Assembly: GCA_029261855.1 (NCBI GenBank)
Contig: JAJDAN010000048.1
Location: 160,911-224,910, forward strand
DNA: 64,000 nt
Source of the DNA: Deltaproteobacteria bacterium
Lineage (GTDB): Bacteria; Myxococcota_A; UBA9160; UBA4427
Direction: 5' to 3'
Notes under the pieces: model-generated
Seen by the model: only the letters and a program-made list of their open reading frames with translations
Database searches by the model: none
Told to the model about the DNA's origin: nothing
Shown: piece by piece, positions 52,534-60,274 of the stretch
Layout: every line of letters begins with the position of its first letter
Numbering within the stretch: position 1 is the first letter of the stretch
Position numbers and translations under genes: made by a program

Positions 52534-52539
52534 AGAGTA
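52534..52539 (-). promoter_or_regulatory. -10-like TACTCT, leaderless spacing
   Basis: Minus-strand TACTCT ends 8 bases before the pcs ATG at 52525. It lies in the 40-base gap before the divergent nuoB start. Confidence 0.45.
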
Positions 52540-52565
52540 TCAGAGTCGCTATGGTCAAGGTGCGT

Positions 52566-53093
52566 ATGGCCAGCGACCCGCGTCCCTTCGAGCTCCTCCG
52601 CCAGGGCGGCGATTCCTTCCAGACATCCCGGGTCGAGTCGGTGATCGGCTGGGGGCGCAAGTACTCGATGTTCCTCTATCCCTTCGTGACCGCGTGCTGC
52701 GGCATGGAGTTCATGTCGACGGCGGGGCCGCGCTACGATCTCGACCGCTTCGGCTGTGCGCTGCCCCGCTTCTCGCCGCGTCAGTCCGACCTGTTGATGG
52801 TGGTCGGCACCATCACGCATCGACAGGCGCCGATCCTGAAGACCGTCTACGACCAGATGGCCGAGCCGAAGTGGGTGATGGCCTTCGGCGCATGCACCTG
52901 CTCGGGCGGGCCGTACGACAACTACGCCACCGTGCAGGGCATCGATACGCTCCTGCCGGTCGATGTGTACGTGCCGGGCTGTCCGCCACGCCCGGAGGCC
53001 GTACTGGACGGCCTGATGAAGCTTCAGCAGCGGATCCAGGTCGAGCGGGTGCCCAAGGACGGTCGGCATCGCGAGATCGCCGATCTCGGCTGA
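52566..53093 (+). CDS. nuoB: NADH-quinone oxidoreductase subunit B
   Basis: 175 residues of complex I, carrying cluster N2 in the peripheral arm. The cysteines are in TACCGMEFM, FGACTCSGGPYDNY and VPGCPPRPEAVLDGL, all four ligands present. The start is uncertain: ATG 52566 has AAGG 5 bases upstream, while ATG 52551 or GTG 52560 are in-frame alternatives. nuoA is not adjacent, and nuoC/D/I lie 2 kb further on behind an E2 gene and lipB, an unusual split of the operon. Confidence 0.93.
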   Translation: MASDPRPFELLRQGGDSFQTSRVESVIGWGRKYSMFLYPFVTACCGMEFMSTAGPRYDLDRFGCALPRFSPRQSDLLMVVGTITHRQAPILKTVYDQMAEPKWVMAFGACTCSGGPYDNYATVQGIDTLLPVDVYVPGCPPRPEAVLDGLMKLQQRIQVERVPKDGRHREIADLG

Positions 53094-53226
53094 TCGCGTA
53101 TTCGGGGTTCCACGGGCACGTCATCGCGATCCGGTCCCGCCGCCTTAAAGATCCCGCGCGATTCGGCCGATTCTTGCGTGGAGCCGAACCGCGTGCGCGG
53201 TGGTGCTGACGAGGAGGGGGTGCCGG

Positions 53227-54495
53227 ATGTCTGTGCCGGTAAAGCTGCCTGCGCTGGGCGAGAGCGTCGTCGATGGGACGGTGTCGCGCTGGCTGGTCGC
53301 TGCAGGAGACCGGGTCGAGGTCGACCAGCCGATCTGTGAGGTGACGACCGACAAGGTCGACGCCGAGATCCCGTCGCCCGTGGCCGGCGTGGTAGAGACC
53401 CTGCTGGTCGCTGAGGACACCCTCGTCGAGGTGGGGACCGAGCTGGCCATGATCCGACCCGAGACGCACCCGGGAGCCGTCGATGCTTCGGACGAGGCCA
53501 TGGCCCGATCGGTGGCGGCGGATACGGCGGCTTCGCGCCCGCTCGCGGCACCCGGTGAGCTGCGCGCCACGCCCGTCGCGCGCCGCGTAGCCGAGCAGGC
53601 CGACGTCGCCCTGGGGAGCGTACAGGGAACGGGCGGCGGCGGACGGATCACGAAGTCGGACGTGTTGTCCCACGTGGATCCGCGCCAGCCGGAGGCGGTT
53701 GCGGCGGGCGACGCAGTCCCCACGTCCCAAGCGAAGAGTCGTGTCGTGGCAGGGCCGACGCCGGCGTTGCCTCAGCTTCAGATCACGCTGGAAGACGGCG
53801 ATCGCGTGGTTCGGATGTCGCCGCAGCGCCGCGCGACCGCGGCGCACATGGTCTACTCCAAGCACACCAGTCCCCACGTCGGGACGGTCGCCGAGGTGGA
53901 CCTGGGCGACGTGATGGCGCTTCGCAAGCACCACGCCGCGGATTTCCAGGACCGCCACGGTGTCTCGCTCACCATCCTTCCCTTCATCGCGGCCAGCGTG
54001 GCGTGGGCGCTGCGAGAGTTCGCGGCCTTGAACGTGTCCGTCGCCGAAGACGCGATCATCGAACGCCGAGGCATTCATCTCGGAATCGCCGTCGAGACCG
54101 AGAAAGGGTTGCTGGTGCCCGTGGTTCGCGACGCCGACCGCCTCTCGCTGGCCGGACTGGCGGTGGCGATCGGCGAGCTCTCGGAACGCGCGCGCGCGCG
54201 GCGGCTGTCTCCCGACGATCTGCGGGGCGGGACCTTCACGATCTCGAACCCGGGCCGGACCGGGAACCTGTACGGATTCGCGATCATCAACCAGCCCCAG
54301 GTGGGCATCCTGCGCATGGGCGAGCTCGTGAAGCGCCCGGTCGTTCGGACGCTCGACGGTCAGGACGTCATCGTGGTCCGCCCGACCATGCATCTCGCGC
54401 TCTCGTACGATCACCGCGCGGTGGACGGAGCTGGCGCCAACGGCTTCCTGTTCCGGATCCGCGAGCTGCTCGAGGCCGCGAGCTTCGACCTCTGA
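53227..54495 (+). CDS. 2-oxoacid dehydrogenase E2 (acyltransferase), second copy
   Basis: 422 residues: lipoyl domain (about 3-78; lipoyl K43 in TTDKVDAEIPSP), subunit-binding domain (about 117-155, ATPVARRVAEQADVALGSVQ), and a catalytic domain ending DHRAVDG with H396. The LPALGESVVDGTVSRWL start resembles SucB and BkdB more than AceF. It could be the E2 of 2-oxoglutarate or branched-chain oxoacid dehydrogenase. A GAGGAGGGGG ribosome site precedes ATG 53227. No E1 is adjacent; lipB follows 4 bases after the stop. Confidence 0.9.
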   Translation: MSVPVKLPALGESVVDGTVSRWLVAAGDRVEVDQPICEVTTDKVDAEIPSPVAGVVETLLVAEDTLVEVGTELAMIRPETHPGAVDASDEAMARSVAADTAASRPLAAPGELRATPVARRVAEQADVALGSVQGTGGGGRITKSDVLSHVDPRQPEAVAAGDAVPTSQAKSRVVAGPTPALPQLQITLEDGDRVVRMSPQRRATAAHMVYSKHTSPHVGTVAEVDLGDVMALRKHHAADFQDRHGVSLTILPFIAASVAWALREFAALNVSVAEDAIIERRGIHLGIAVETEKGLLVPVVRDADRLSLAGLAVAIGELSERARARRLSPDDLRGGTFTISNPGRTGNLYGFAIINQPQVGILRMGELVKRPVVRTLDGQDVIVVRPTMHLALSYDHRAVDGAGANGFLFRIRELLEAASFDL

Positions 54496-54499
54496 CCCC

Positions 54500-55210
54500 A
54501 TGACCGGGCTGGCCGCAGCGTCCGAGCTTCCGCCGCCGTCGTCGCTCGGCGCGCTGCAGGTCGACTGGCTGGGACGGGTGGGATACGCGGAAGCGGTCGC
54601 GATCCAGGAGGAGGCGGTCGCGAGTCGACGTCACGGCCTACACGGCGACCGTTTGCTCTTGCTCGAGCATCCCGCAGTCGTCACCCTGGGTCGCTCGGCG
54701 CGTGCCGAGAACCTGCGCGTCGACCCGTCCGAGCTCTCGCGCCGAGGCGTCGGGCTGCATGAGGCCCGTCGCGGGGGCGACGTCACCTACCACGCCCCCG
54801 GCCAGCTCGTCGGCTATCTGGTGGTCGACCTCGATGCGCAGAGCCACGGGGGGCTGCATCGTGACGTGCATCGCTTCCTGCGTGCCATCGAAGAGGCATT
54901 GATCAGGGCGCTCTCCCAGCTGGGGGTGCCCTGTCGGGCGATCGACGGCCTGACGGGGGTCTTCGTCGACGCCGCGGGTCCGCCGAGGAAGCTGGCTTCC
55001 ATCGGGATCGGCTTGCGGAACTGGGTGACGTGGCACGGCTTCGCGCTGAACGTCTCGATGGATCTGTCGGGCTTCGCGGCCATCGTTCCCTGCGGCCTGC
55101 GCGACGTGGAGATGACCTCCGTCGCTCGCGAACTCGACCACCGCGGGTCTACCGACGCCCTCGATGTCCGGGCGCGGGACGCGGTCGCAGGGGTGTTCTC
55201 CGGTCGCTGA
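54500..55210 (+). CDS. lipB: Lipoyl(octanoyl) transferase
   Basis: 236 residues; moves octanoyl from acyl-carrier protein to the lipoyl-domain lysine. LLLEHPAVVTLGRS, RRGGDVTYHAPGQLVGYLVV, RKLASIGIGLRNWVTWHGFA (catalytic Lys) and VPCGLRDVEMTS (catalytic Cys) match the family throughout. ATG 54500 lies 4 bases after the E2 gene, so the lipoyl acceptor and its modifying enzyme are co-expressed. It is followed by nuoI. Confidence 0.95.
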   Translation: MTGLAAASELPPPSSLGALQVDWLGRVGYAEAVAIQEEAVASRRHGLHGDRLLLLEHPAVVTLGRSARAENLRVDPSELSRRGVGLHEARRGGDVTYHAPGQLVGYLVVDLDAQSHGGLHRDVHRFLRAIEEALIRALSQLGVPCRAIDGLTGVFVDAAGPPRKLASIGIGLRNWVTWHGFALNVSMDLSGFAAIVPCGLRDVEMTSVARELDHRGSTDALDVRARDAVAGVFSGR

Positions 55211-55223
55211 CGCGAATCCGGGC

Positions 55224-55229
55224 TACGTT
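55224..55229 (+). promoter_or_regulatory. -10-like TACGTT, leaderless spacing
   Basis: TACGTT ends 7 bases before the nuoI ATG at 55237 in the 26-base gap after lipB; no Shine-Dalgarno sequence is present. Confidence 0.4.
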
Positions 55230-55236
55230 GCCCGGG

Positions 55237-55782
55237 ATGCCCGGGCAGGTTATTCGCGTGAAGCGCCGAGAGAAGCTCGGCTGGCTCGAGCGCAGCTACG
55301 TGCCGATGCTCGTTCAGGGGCTCGCGGTCACGGCTCGCCACTTCTTCCGGAACCTGGCCGGCTTCGTCACCGGGCGACGACGCGACTTCGTGGTGCAGTT
55401 CCCCGAGGAGCGGATCGACCATCCGGACGCCTTTCGCGGCATGCCGGTGCTCGTCGCCCTCGAGGACGGGCGACCGCGCTGCGTCGCCTGCGGGCTGTGT
55501 GAGTTCGCTTGTCCCACCAAGTGCATCGATATCGTTCCGGCAGAGCTCCCGGATTCGCCCGTCGAGCGCACTCCCGCGGTCTTCGACATCGACATGTCCC
55601 GCTGCATGTTCTGCGGGCTGTGTGAGGAGTCGTGCCCGGAGGAGGCGATCGTCATGAGTCAGGAGGTGGAGATCGCCGGCTTCGACCGGTCGTCGATGCT
55701 GTTCACCATGGAGCAGCTGCTCGTGCCCGAAGCCATGCTCGACCGACGCCTGCGCTTCCTCCGCCGGGAGTACGAGCGATGA
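55237..55782 (+). CDS. nuoI: NADH-quinone oxidoreductase subunit I
   Basis: 181-residue complex I subunit with two 4Fe-4S clusters (N6a and N6b). Both ferredoxin motifs are complete: CVACGLCEFACPTKCIDIVP and CMFCGLCEESCPEEAIVMSQ. The amphipathic N-terminus LVQGLAVTARHFFRNLAG is typical of NuoI contact with the membrane arm. ATG 55237 starts it after lipB; the stop overlaps nuoC (GATGA). Confidence 0.94.
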   Translation: MPGQVIRVKRREKLGWLERSYVPMLVQGLAVTARHFFRNLAGFVTGRRRDFVVQFPEERIDHPDAFRGMPVLVALEDGRPRCVACGLCEFACPTKCIDIVPAELPDSPVERTPAVFDIDMSRCMFCGLCEESCPEEAIVMSQEVEIAGFDRSSMLFTMEQLLVPEAMLDRRLRFLRREYER

Positions 55783-56282
55783 GCGACGTGCGCGACCGGC
55801 TGCGGGCGGCCCTGCAGGACACGCTGCCCGATGCCATCGTCGACTCCCATGCACGGCTCGGCGACGAGACGGTGGTGGTGCGCTCGGACGCCCTCGTGGA
55901 CGTGCTGGTCCTGCTGCGGGACGGCGCCGACCTGGCGTTCGATCAGCTCGTCGATCTGACCGCCGTCGACCACGCCGGCCGGGCGGACGGTCCCCGGGAC
56001 CCGCGTTTCGAGGTCGTGTACCACCTGCGCTCCATCGCCCACAATCACCGCCTGCGGGTCAAGGTGGGCGTCGCCCTCGAGGCTTGCGAAGTGGACTCGG
56101 CGGTGCCGATCTGGCCGGCGGCAGACTGGATGGAGAGAGAGGTCTTCGACCTCTACGGCATCCGCTTTCGGGGGCACCCCGATCTTCGCCGCATCCTGCT
56201 CTACGAGGAATTCGAGGGCCACCCGCTTCGCAAGGACTATCCCAAGACCCTCCGCCAACCCCTCATTGGGCCGTTCAACTGA
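55779..56282 (+). CDS. nuoC: NADH-quinone oxidoreductase subunit C
   Basis: 167 residues of the complex I peripheral arm. The 30-kDa subunit signature is present: FEVVYHLRSIAHNHRLRVK, MEREVFDLYGIRFRGHPDLR and LRKDYPKT at the end. It is not fused to NuoD, unlike in enterobacteria. ATG 55779 overlaps the nuoI stop and its TGA overlaps the nuoD start. Confidence 0.93.
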   Translation: MSDVRDRLRAALQDTLPDAIVDSHARLGDETVVVRSDALVDVLVLLRDGADLAFDQLVDLTAVDHAGRADGPRDPRFEVVYHLRSIAHNHRLRVKVGVALEACEVDSAVPIWPAADWMEREVFDLYGIRFRGHPDLRRILLYEEFEGHPLRKDYPKTLRQPLIGPFN

Positions 56283-57544
56283 TGGCGGAGGACCTTCGCT
56301 CCCGGACCGAATCCTCTCTGACCGAACGCGTTCCGGACACCGCGGAGGACGATCTGGGGAGCGACCTGCACACCGCCCACCAGCGCCTCAACATGGGCCC
56401 TTCGCATCCGGCTACCCACGGCACGGTGAAATTCCTGATCGAGCTCGACGGTGAGAGCATCGTCGATCTCGATGTCCAGGTCGGTTACCTGCACCGCGGT
56501 TTCGAGAAGGAATGCGAGAGCCGCAGCTGGTACCAGGCGATCCCCTACACGGACCGGCTGAACTACAACTCGGCGCTGATGGCGAACGTGGGCTTCTGCC
56601 TCACGGTCGAGAAGCTGCTGGCCCTCGAGACGCCGGAGCGCTGCCAATGGCTTCGGGTGCTCGCCAGCGAGCTGTCCCGGGTGGGCGACCACCTGACCCG
56701 CTGTGGTGCGACGTGCCTCGAGCTGCAGGCCATGACTCCCTTCTTGTACGGGATCGAGGCGCGCGAGCTCATCTGGGATCTCCAGGAAGCCCTGTGCGGG
56801 GCGCGGGTGACGTCCAACTACGTGCGGATCGGCGGCGTCCGGCACGATCTCCCCGACGGCTTCGGGGCCGTGTGCCGTGACAACCTGGCCCGCATCCGCG
56901 AGCTGCTCGCCGACTTCGATTCCGTCGTGACGCGAAACCGCATCTTCGTGGATCGACTCAAGGGGACGGGGATCCTGTCGCGAGAGGACTGCATCGCGTA
57001 CGCGGTGACCGGGCCGTTGTTGCGAGCCGCCGGGGTGCCCCTCGACCTTCGCAAGAGCGAGCCCTACCTCTGCTACGAGGAGCTCGACTTCGACATTCCG
57101 ATCGGCGAGGTCGGTGACAACTATGACCGCTACCTGGTCTGCGTCGAGGAGATGAATCAGAGCCTCCGCATCGTCGAACAGTGTCTGCGCCGCCTCGAGA
57201 TGATGGGGCAGGGGCCCGTCGATTCGACGGATCCCCGGGTGCGTTGGCCCGCGAAGAACCGGGTGTTCGACGGCATGGAAGAAATGATCCAGCAGTTCAA
57301 GTCGGTGACCGAGGGCCCCCGGGTGCCCGCGGGCGAAGCCTACGGGGCCACGGAATCGGCGAACGGCGAGCTCGGCTTCTACCTGGTATCGGACGGATCG
57401 CAGAAGCCCGTGAAGGTGCGTTGCCGGCCGCCCAGCTTCGCGAACCTGCAGCCCCTGTCGCGGATGGTGAAGGGCGGGTTGTTGTCCGATCTGATCCCGA
57501 CCTTCGACCTGGTCAACATGATCGGCGGAGAGTGCGACCGTTGA
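56282..57544 (+). CDS. nuoD: NADH-quinone oxidoreductase subunit D
   Basis: 420-residue 49-kDa subunit of complex I, forming the quinone site with NuoB. MGPSHPATHGTVKF carries the quinone-site histidines, GYLHRGFEKECESRSW, and RVGDHLTRCGATCLELQAMT and GELGFYLVSDGSQKPVKVR are conserved family blocks. A short acidic extension precedes the conserved part. The start overlaps nuoC (TGATG). Subunits A, E-H and J-N are not in this window. Confidence 0.94.
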   Translation: MAEDLRSRTESSLTERVPDTAEDDLGSDLHTAHQRLNMGPSHPATHGTVKFLIELDGESIVDLDVQVGYLHRGFEKECESRSWYQAIPYTDRLNYNSALMANVGFCLTVEKLLALETPERCQWLRVLASELSRVGDHLTRCGATCLELQAMTPFLYGIEARELIWDLQEALCGARVTSNYVRIGGVRHDLPDGFGAVCRDNLARIRELLADFDSVVTRNRIFVDRLKGTGILSREDCIAYAVTGPLLRAAGVPLDLRKSEPYLCYEELDFDIPIGEVGDNYDRYLVCVEEMNQSLRIVEQCLRRLEMMGQGPVDSTDPRVRWPAKNRVFDGMEEMIQQFKSVTEGPRVPAGEAYGATESANGELGFYLVSDGSQKPVKVRCRPPSFANLQPLSRMVKGGLLSDLIPTFDLVNMIGGECDR

Positions 57545-58023
57545 CCGGCCCGACGGAACCGGGCCCGCGACGCGGCCCGCCGCCGCTGGTCCCTTTCGGT
57601 CTGGTGCTCCATCACGACGGGTCCTGGACCCACGAAGGCGCGCCGATCCTGAACCGGCGGCTGCGAGAACGCTTCGACCGCGGCGTCCGCTACCTGCCCG
57701 ACGAGGCCAAGTACGTGGTCCAGATCGGCCACTTCCGGGGCGAGATCGAGGTGGAGGAAGCGGGCTTCTTCGTTCGGTCCTTCGATCCGGAGACCGGCCG
57801 TGTCGGGCTTTCCGACGGCAGCGAGGAGATCCTCGATGTCGACTCCTTGCGCGTGTCGGAGCAGGATGGCGCGCTGTTGTGTCAGGTGAAGCGGGACCTC
57901 GTCGGGGACGGCTTGCTGGCACGCTTCCACCATGCGGCGCACGCCGAGCTGCTGAACGCCGTCGCTGGGGACGGCGGGTCCCTGTGTATCGGTGGCGTCT
58001 CGAGACCGCTGCCCGCCCTCTAG
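57541..58023 (+). CDS. DUF1285-like protein
   Basis: 160 residues, soluble. The block DGSWTHEGAPILNRRLRERF and KYVVQIGHFRGEIEVEEAGF agree with the DUF1285 pattern (a two-barrel family known from structures but without a clear role). TTG 57541 overlaps the nuoD stop (TTGA) and is the only plausible start, so the gene is translated with complex I. It ends 4 bases into the convergent fluoride-channel gene. Its link to NADH dehydrogenase is positional only. Confidence 0.65.
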   Translation: MTGPTEPGPRRGPPPLVPFGLVLHHDGSWTHEGAPILNRRLRERFDRGVRYLPDEAKYVVQIGHFRGEIEVEEAGFFVRSFDPETGRVGLSDGSEEILDVDSLRVSEQDGALLCQVKRDLVGDGLLARFHHAAHAELLNAVAGDGGSLCIGGVSRPLPAL

Positions 58024-58394
58024 GCCAGCGCTCGACCGGTGACGACTCCGAGCACGACTGCGCTGAGGGTCGCGGCGAGACTCGCGCCGACGTTGAGGAG
58101 GGCGGCCAGCGTCAGGCCGTCCTCCACCAACCGCCAGGTCTCGAGCCCGAAGGTCGAGAAGGTGGTGAAGCCGCCGAGCACCCCGGCCACCAGGAAGAGC
58201 CGGGCGGACGGCGGGAGCACGCGATGCTCATCCGCGAAGGTGGCGACGAGGCCGATCACGAAGCAACCGGTCACATTGACCACCAGGGTTCCCCATGGAA
58301 AGGCGACGGGAGCGCGCTCGTCGACCCACAGCGCGAGCGCGAAGCGCAGCACCGCGCCCAGTCCTCCGCCGGCGAACAGGATGAGCCACCGCAT
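58020..58394 (-). CDS. crcB: Fluoride channel CrcB/FluC
   Basis: 124-residue, four-helix fluoride exporter acting as a dual-topology dimer. GGGLGAVLRFALALWV, FPWGTLVVNVTGCFVIG (with the Asn lining the pore) and GGFTTFSTFGLETW (Phe box and Na+ site) are intact. ATG 58394 is preceded by TAGGGT 8 bases upstream. I looked for a fluoride riboswitch before the start and saw none. It is convergent with, and overlaps by 4 bases, the DUF1285 gene. Confidence 0.93.
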   Translation of the reverse strand: MRWLILFAGGGLGAVLRFALALWVDERAPVAFPWGTLVVNVTGCFVIGLVATFADEHRVLPPSARLFLVAGVLGGFTTFSTFGLETWRLVEDGLTLAALLNVGASLAATLSAVVLGVVTGRALA

Positions 58395-58402
58395 GGCGCG
58401 CG

Positions 58403-58408
58403 ACCCTA
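58403..58408 (-). promoter_or_regulatory. -10-like TAGGGT, leaderless spacing
   Basis: Minus-strand TAGGGT ends 8 bases before the crcB ATG at 58394. No ribosome-binding site is visible. Confidence 0.45.
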
Positions 58409-58414
58409 GCGGAA

Positions 58415-58442
58415 TTGACGGCGCCGGCCCCGCGAGTTAATC
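58415..58442 (+). promoter_or_regulatory. Possible tRNA-Cys promoter
   Basis: TTGACG (58415-58420) and a -10-like TTAATC (58437-58442) lie 16 bases apart, and the tRNA starts 13 bases later. The -35 is good and the -10 weak. Confidence 0.4.
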
Positions 58443-58454
58443 CCTCCGCTCCGC

Positions 58455-58528
58455 GGCGGCGTAGCCAAGTGGTAAGGCACGGGCCTGCAAAGCCCTGATC
58501 CCCGGTTCGAATCCGGGCGCCGCCTCCA
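58455..58528 (+). tRNA. tRNA-Cys (GCA)
   Basis: 74 bases with the CCA encoded. Acceptor GGCGGCG pairs with CGCCGCC at 58518-58524; the T arm is CCCGG-TTCGAAT-CCGGG; the anticodon loop CTGCAAA gives GCA. Discriminator base is T. A 48-bp repeat array begins directly after the CCA. Confidence 0.95.
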
Positions 58529-58745
58529 GTTTCCGCAAGTGCACCCACAGGGTGCGCTTGCTGGGCTGAGGGCTCGTTTTCCGCAAGTGCACCCGCTGGG
58601 CGCGCTTGCTGGGCTGAGGGCTCTGTTTCCGCAAGTGCTCCCGCTGGGTGCACTTGCTGGGCTGAGGGCTCTGTTTCCGCAAGTGCACCCGCTGGGCGCA
58701 CTTGCTGGGCTGAGGGCTCGGTTTCCGCAACTGCACGCGCTTGCC
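58529..58745. repeat. 48-bp tandem hairpin repeat array next to tRNA-Cys
   Basis: Four full 48-base units (from 58529, 58577, 58625 and 58673) and a decayed fifth start immediately after the tRNA-Cys CCA. Each unit starts GTTTCCGCAAGTGC, and holds GCAAGTGC paired with GCACTTGC (or GCGCTTGC) about 11 bases later, then GGGCTGAGGGCTC. The first unit forms an extended stem of 12 pairs with one G-T. There are no unique spacers, so it is not a CRISPR array. The reading of 16-residue peptide repeats in either strand is a by-product of the 48-base period. Confidence 0.85.
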
Positions 58746-58807
58746 TCGAGGGGGGCTCCGCGACTTCAAGCTGTCGTGGGTCCGGGCGACGGACCGCGGG
58801 GCTGGCT

Positions 58808-59602
58808 TCAGCGCAGGGAGTGGGCCTGGTCGGGCGGGCTCGCGAGGACTAGTCGACGACCGTTCGGGTCGAAGATCCGGAAGGACGCGATGCGCTTTCG
58901 CTGGAGGAAGAGCTGCAGCGAGACCCACAGCACACCCAGGCCGTACTTGACCGAGCGGCCGAAGTTGATCGACGAGGCCTCGTCGAAGTAGGCGGCGGGG
59001 CAGCTCACTTCGCCGATCTGGAAGTCCGCGTGCAGGATCTGCGCGAGCATCTGGTTGTCGAAGACGAAGTCGTCCGAGTTCTCGTGGAGCGCGAGTCGTT
59101 CGATGACCTGCCGCGAGAACGCGCGATAGCCGGTGTGGTATTCCGACAGCTTCGCGCCTCCCAGCAGGTTCTGCGTCGCGGTCAGCAAGCGGTTGAAGAC
59201 GTACTTGTAGAGCGGCATGCCGCCCGCACGTGCGCGGCCGCCGAGGATGCGCGATCCGAGTACCGCGTCGAAGGGACCGTCGGTGATCATGCCGATCATC
59301 GGCGCCAGCAGGCTGGGCGTGTACTGGTAGTCGGGGTGGAGCATCACGACGACGTCCGCGCCGAGACGCAGCGCCTCGGTGTAGCAGGTCTTCTGGTTGG
59401 CCCCGTAGCCCCGGTTTCGTTCGTGGACGATGGTGCGGAGACCCAATCGCTTCGCGACCTCGACGGTTTCGTCCGAGCTGGCGTCGTCCGTCACCACCAC
59501 CTCGTCGACGAGGTCGAGCGGGACTTCCGCGTAGGTTCGCTCGATGGTCCGAGCGGCGTTGTAGGCGGGCATGACTACAACGATCTTCTTGCCGTGGAAC
59601 AT
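58808..59602 (-). CDS. Family 2 glycosyltransferase (polyprenol-phosphate type)
   Basis: 264 residues. A GT2 GT-A domain: [39 protein letters not shown] (DD for nucleotide sugar), [31 protein letters not shown] (DxD-like) and [15 protein letters not shown] resemble dolichol-phosphate mannose synthase. A hydrophobic stretch [12 protein letters not shown] near the C-terminus may touch the membrane. It likely makes a polyprenyl-phosphate sugar or adds to a lipid-linked glycan; the sugar is unknown. It is transcribed toward tRNA-Cys. Confidence 0.82.
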   Translation of the reverse strand: MFHGKKIVVVMPAYNAARTIERTYAEVPLDLVDEVVVTDDASSDETVEVAKRLGLRTIVHERNRGYGANQKTCYTEALRLGADVVVMLHPDYQYTPSLLAPMIGMITDGPFDAVLGSRILGGRARAGGMPLYKYVFNRLLTATQNLLGGAKLSEYHTGYRAFSRQVIERLALHENSDDFVFDNQMLAQILHADFQIGEVSCPAAYFDEASSINFGRSVKYGLGVLWVSLQLFLQRKRIASFRIFDPNGRRLVLASPPDQAHSLR

Positions 59603-59666
59603 CGAAGACCTTCGTTTCCCTTTTCCCGGTTTTGCTGGGGACCGCTGCGCCGGGGATCGTTTCCCT

Positions 59667-59695
59667 TTGGATGCGACGGAGCGGCAGTATAGACT
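59667..59695 (+). promoter_or_regulatory. tRNA-Leu promoter
   Basis: TTGGAT (59667-59672) and TAGACT (59690-59695, within TATAGACT) are 17 bases apart, and tRNA-Leu starts 17 bases after the -10. This is the clearest sigma70-like pair upstream of a tRNA here. Confidence 0.55.
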
Positions 59696-59712
59696 GAGTG
59701 CCGCTGACGCCC

Positions 59713-59797
59713 GCCCGGGTGGCGGAATGGTAGACGCGGGCGACTTAAAATCGCCTGGCTGACGGCCGTGTAGGTTCGAGTCCTACCCCGGGCACCA
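59713..59797 (+). tRNA. tRNA-Leu (TAA)
   Basis: 85 bases, class II with a long variable arm, CCA encoded. Acceptor GCCCGGG pairs with CCCGGGC at 59787-59793; discriminator A. The anticodon loop CTTAAAA gives TAA; the T arm contains GGTTCGAGTCC. Confidence 0.93.
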
Positions 59798-59866
59798 CGT
59801 CGCTCTCCTGCGCGTGGTCTGCCAGGCTGTTGCGTATCGGGCCGGGCGTAGTGCGGAACCTGCCGC

Positions 59867-60172
59867 TCAGCTGCTCGAAAGCGAGAGCGCTTCGGCGACG
59901 CGATGCCGGACGCCTTCGATCTCGAGCAGTTCTTCGAGCGTCTCTTCGTCGAGCAGCGTCGTGCGCTGATAGCTCATGTCGGGCTTGTCGAGCTCGATGC
60001 GATAGATCGCGCGCGGGCGTTCGAAGACCTGTCGGATGCGGAGATTCTCGCCCTCGAGGATCTCGACGCACAGCGAGTCGACGAGCTTCTGGCAGCGTGT
60101 GTCGGCGAATGCCAACACGTCGCCGGCCTCGTGGCGTGTTCGTCGGATCTTGAAGGAGCCAGGCGGTCGCAT
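59867..60172 (-). CDS. Small protein of unknown function
   Basis: 101 residues, not recognised. It has an N-terminal basic part (MRPPGSFKIRRTRHE), a central RCQKLVDSLCVEILEGENLR and an acidic helical end (LDEETLEELLEIEGVRHRV). It may be an RNA- or protein-binding adaptor, but that is a guess. TATCCT ends 10 bases before ATG 60172, the same pattern as other genes here without a ribosome site. It lies downstream of the PilZ gene on the same strand. Confidence 0.55.
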   Translation of the reverse strand: MRPPGSFKIRRTRHEAGDVLAFADTRCQKLVDSLCVEILEGENLRIRQVFERPRAIYRIELDKPDMSYQRTTLLDEETLEELLEIEGVRHRVAEALSLSSS

Positions 60173-60182
60173 GAGGGGAATC

Positions 60183-60188
60183 AGGATA
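60183..60188 (-). promoter_or_regulatory. -10-like TATCCT, near-leaderless spacing
   Basis: Minus-strand TATCCT ends 10 bases before ATG 60172, with no ribosome-binding site. Confidence 0.35.
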
Positions 60189-60274
60189 CCGGCTCGCGCG
60201 ATCGTACGTCGAGGAGATTCGGGTTCAACGTGTTCGCGCTGGGGATCGCGATTCGCGCCGCCCCGGGCGATCGG

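Noticed and set aside
58395..58454. Fluoride riboswitch before crcB
   Set aside because: No pseudoknot or conserved fluoride-motif sequence is seen; the start is instead preceded by a TAGGGT hexamer.
58529..58745. Tandem repeat array as a CRISPR
   Set aside because: Units are contiguous with no unique spacers, and no cas gene is visible nearby.
58437..58991. Long open frames on both strands across the 48-bp repeats
   Set aside because: They only arise because 48 is a multiple of 3 and the array has no stop codons; the peptides are 16-residue repeats and one is antisense to tRNA-Cys.
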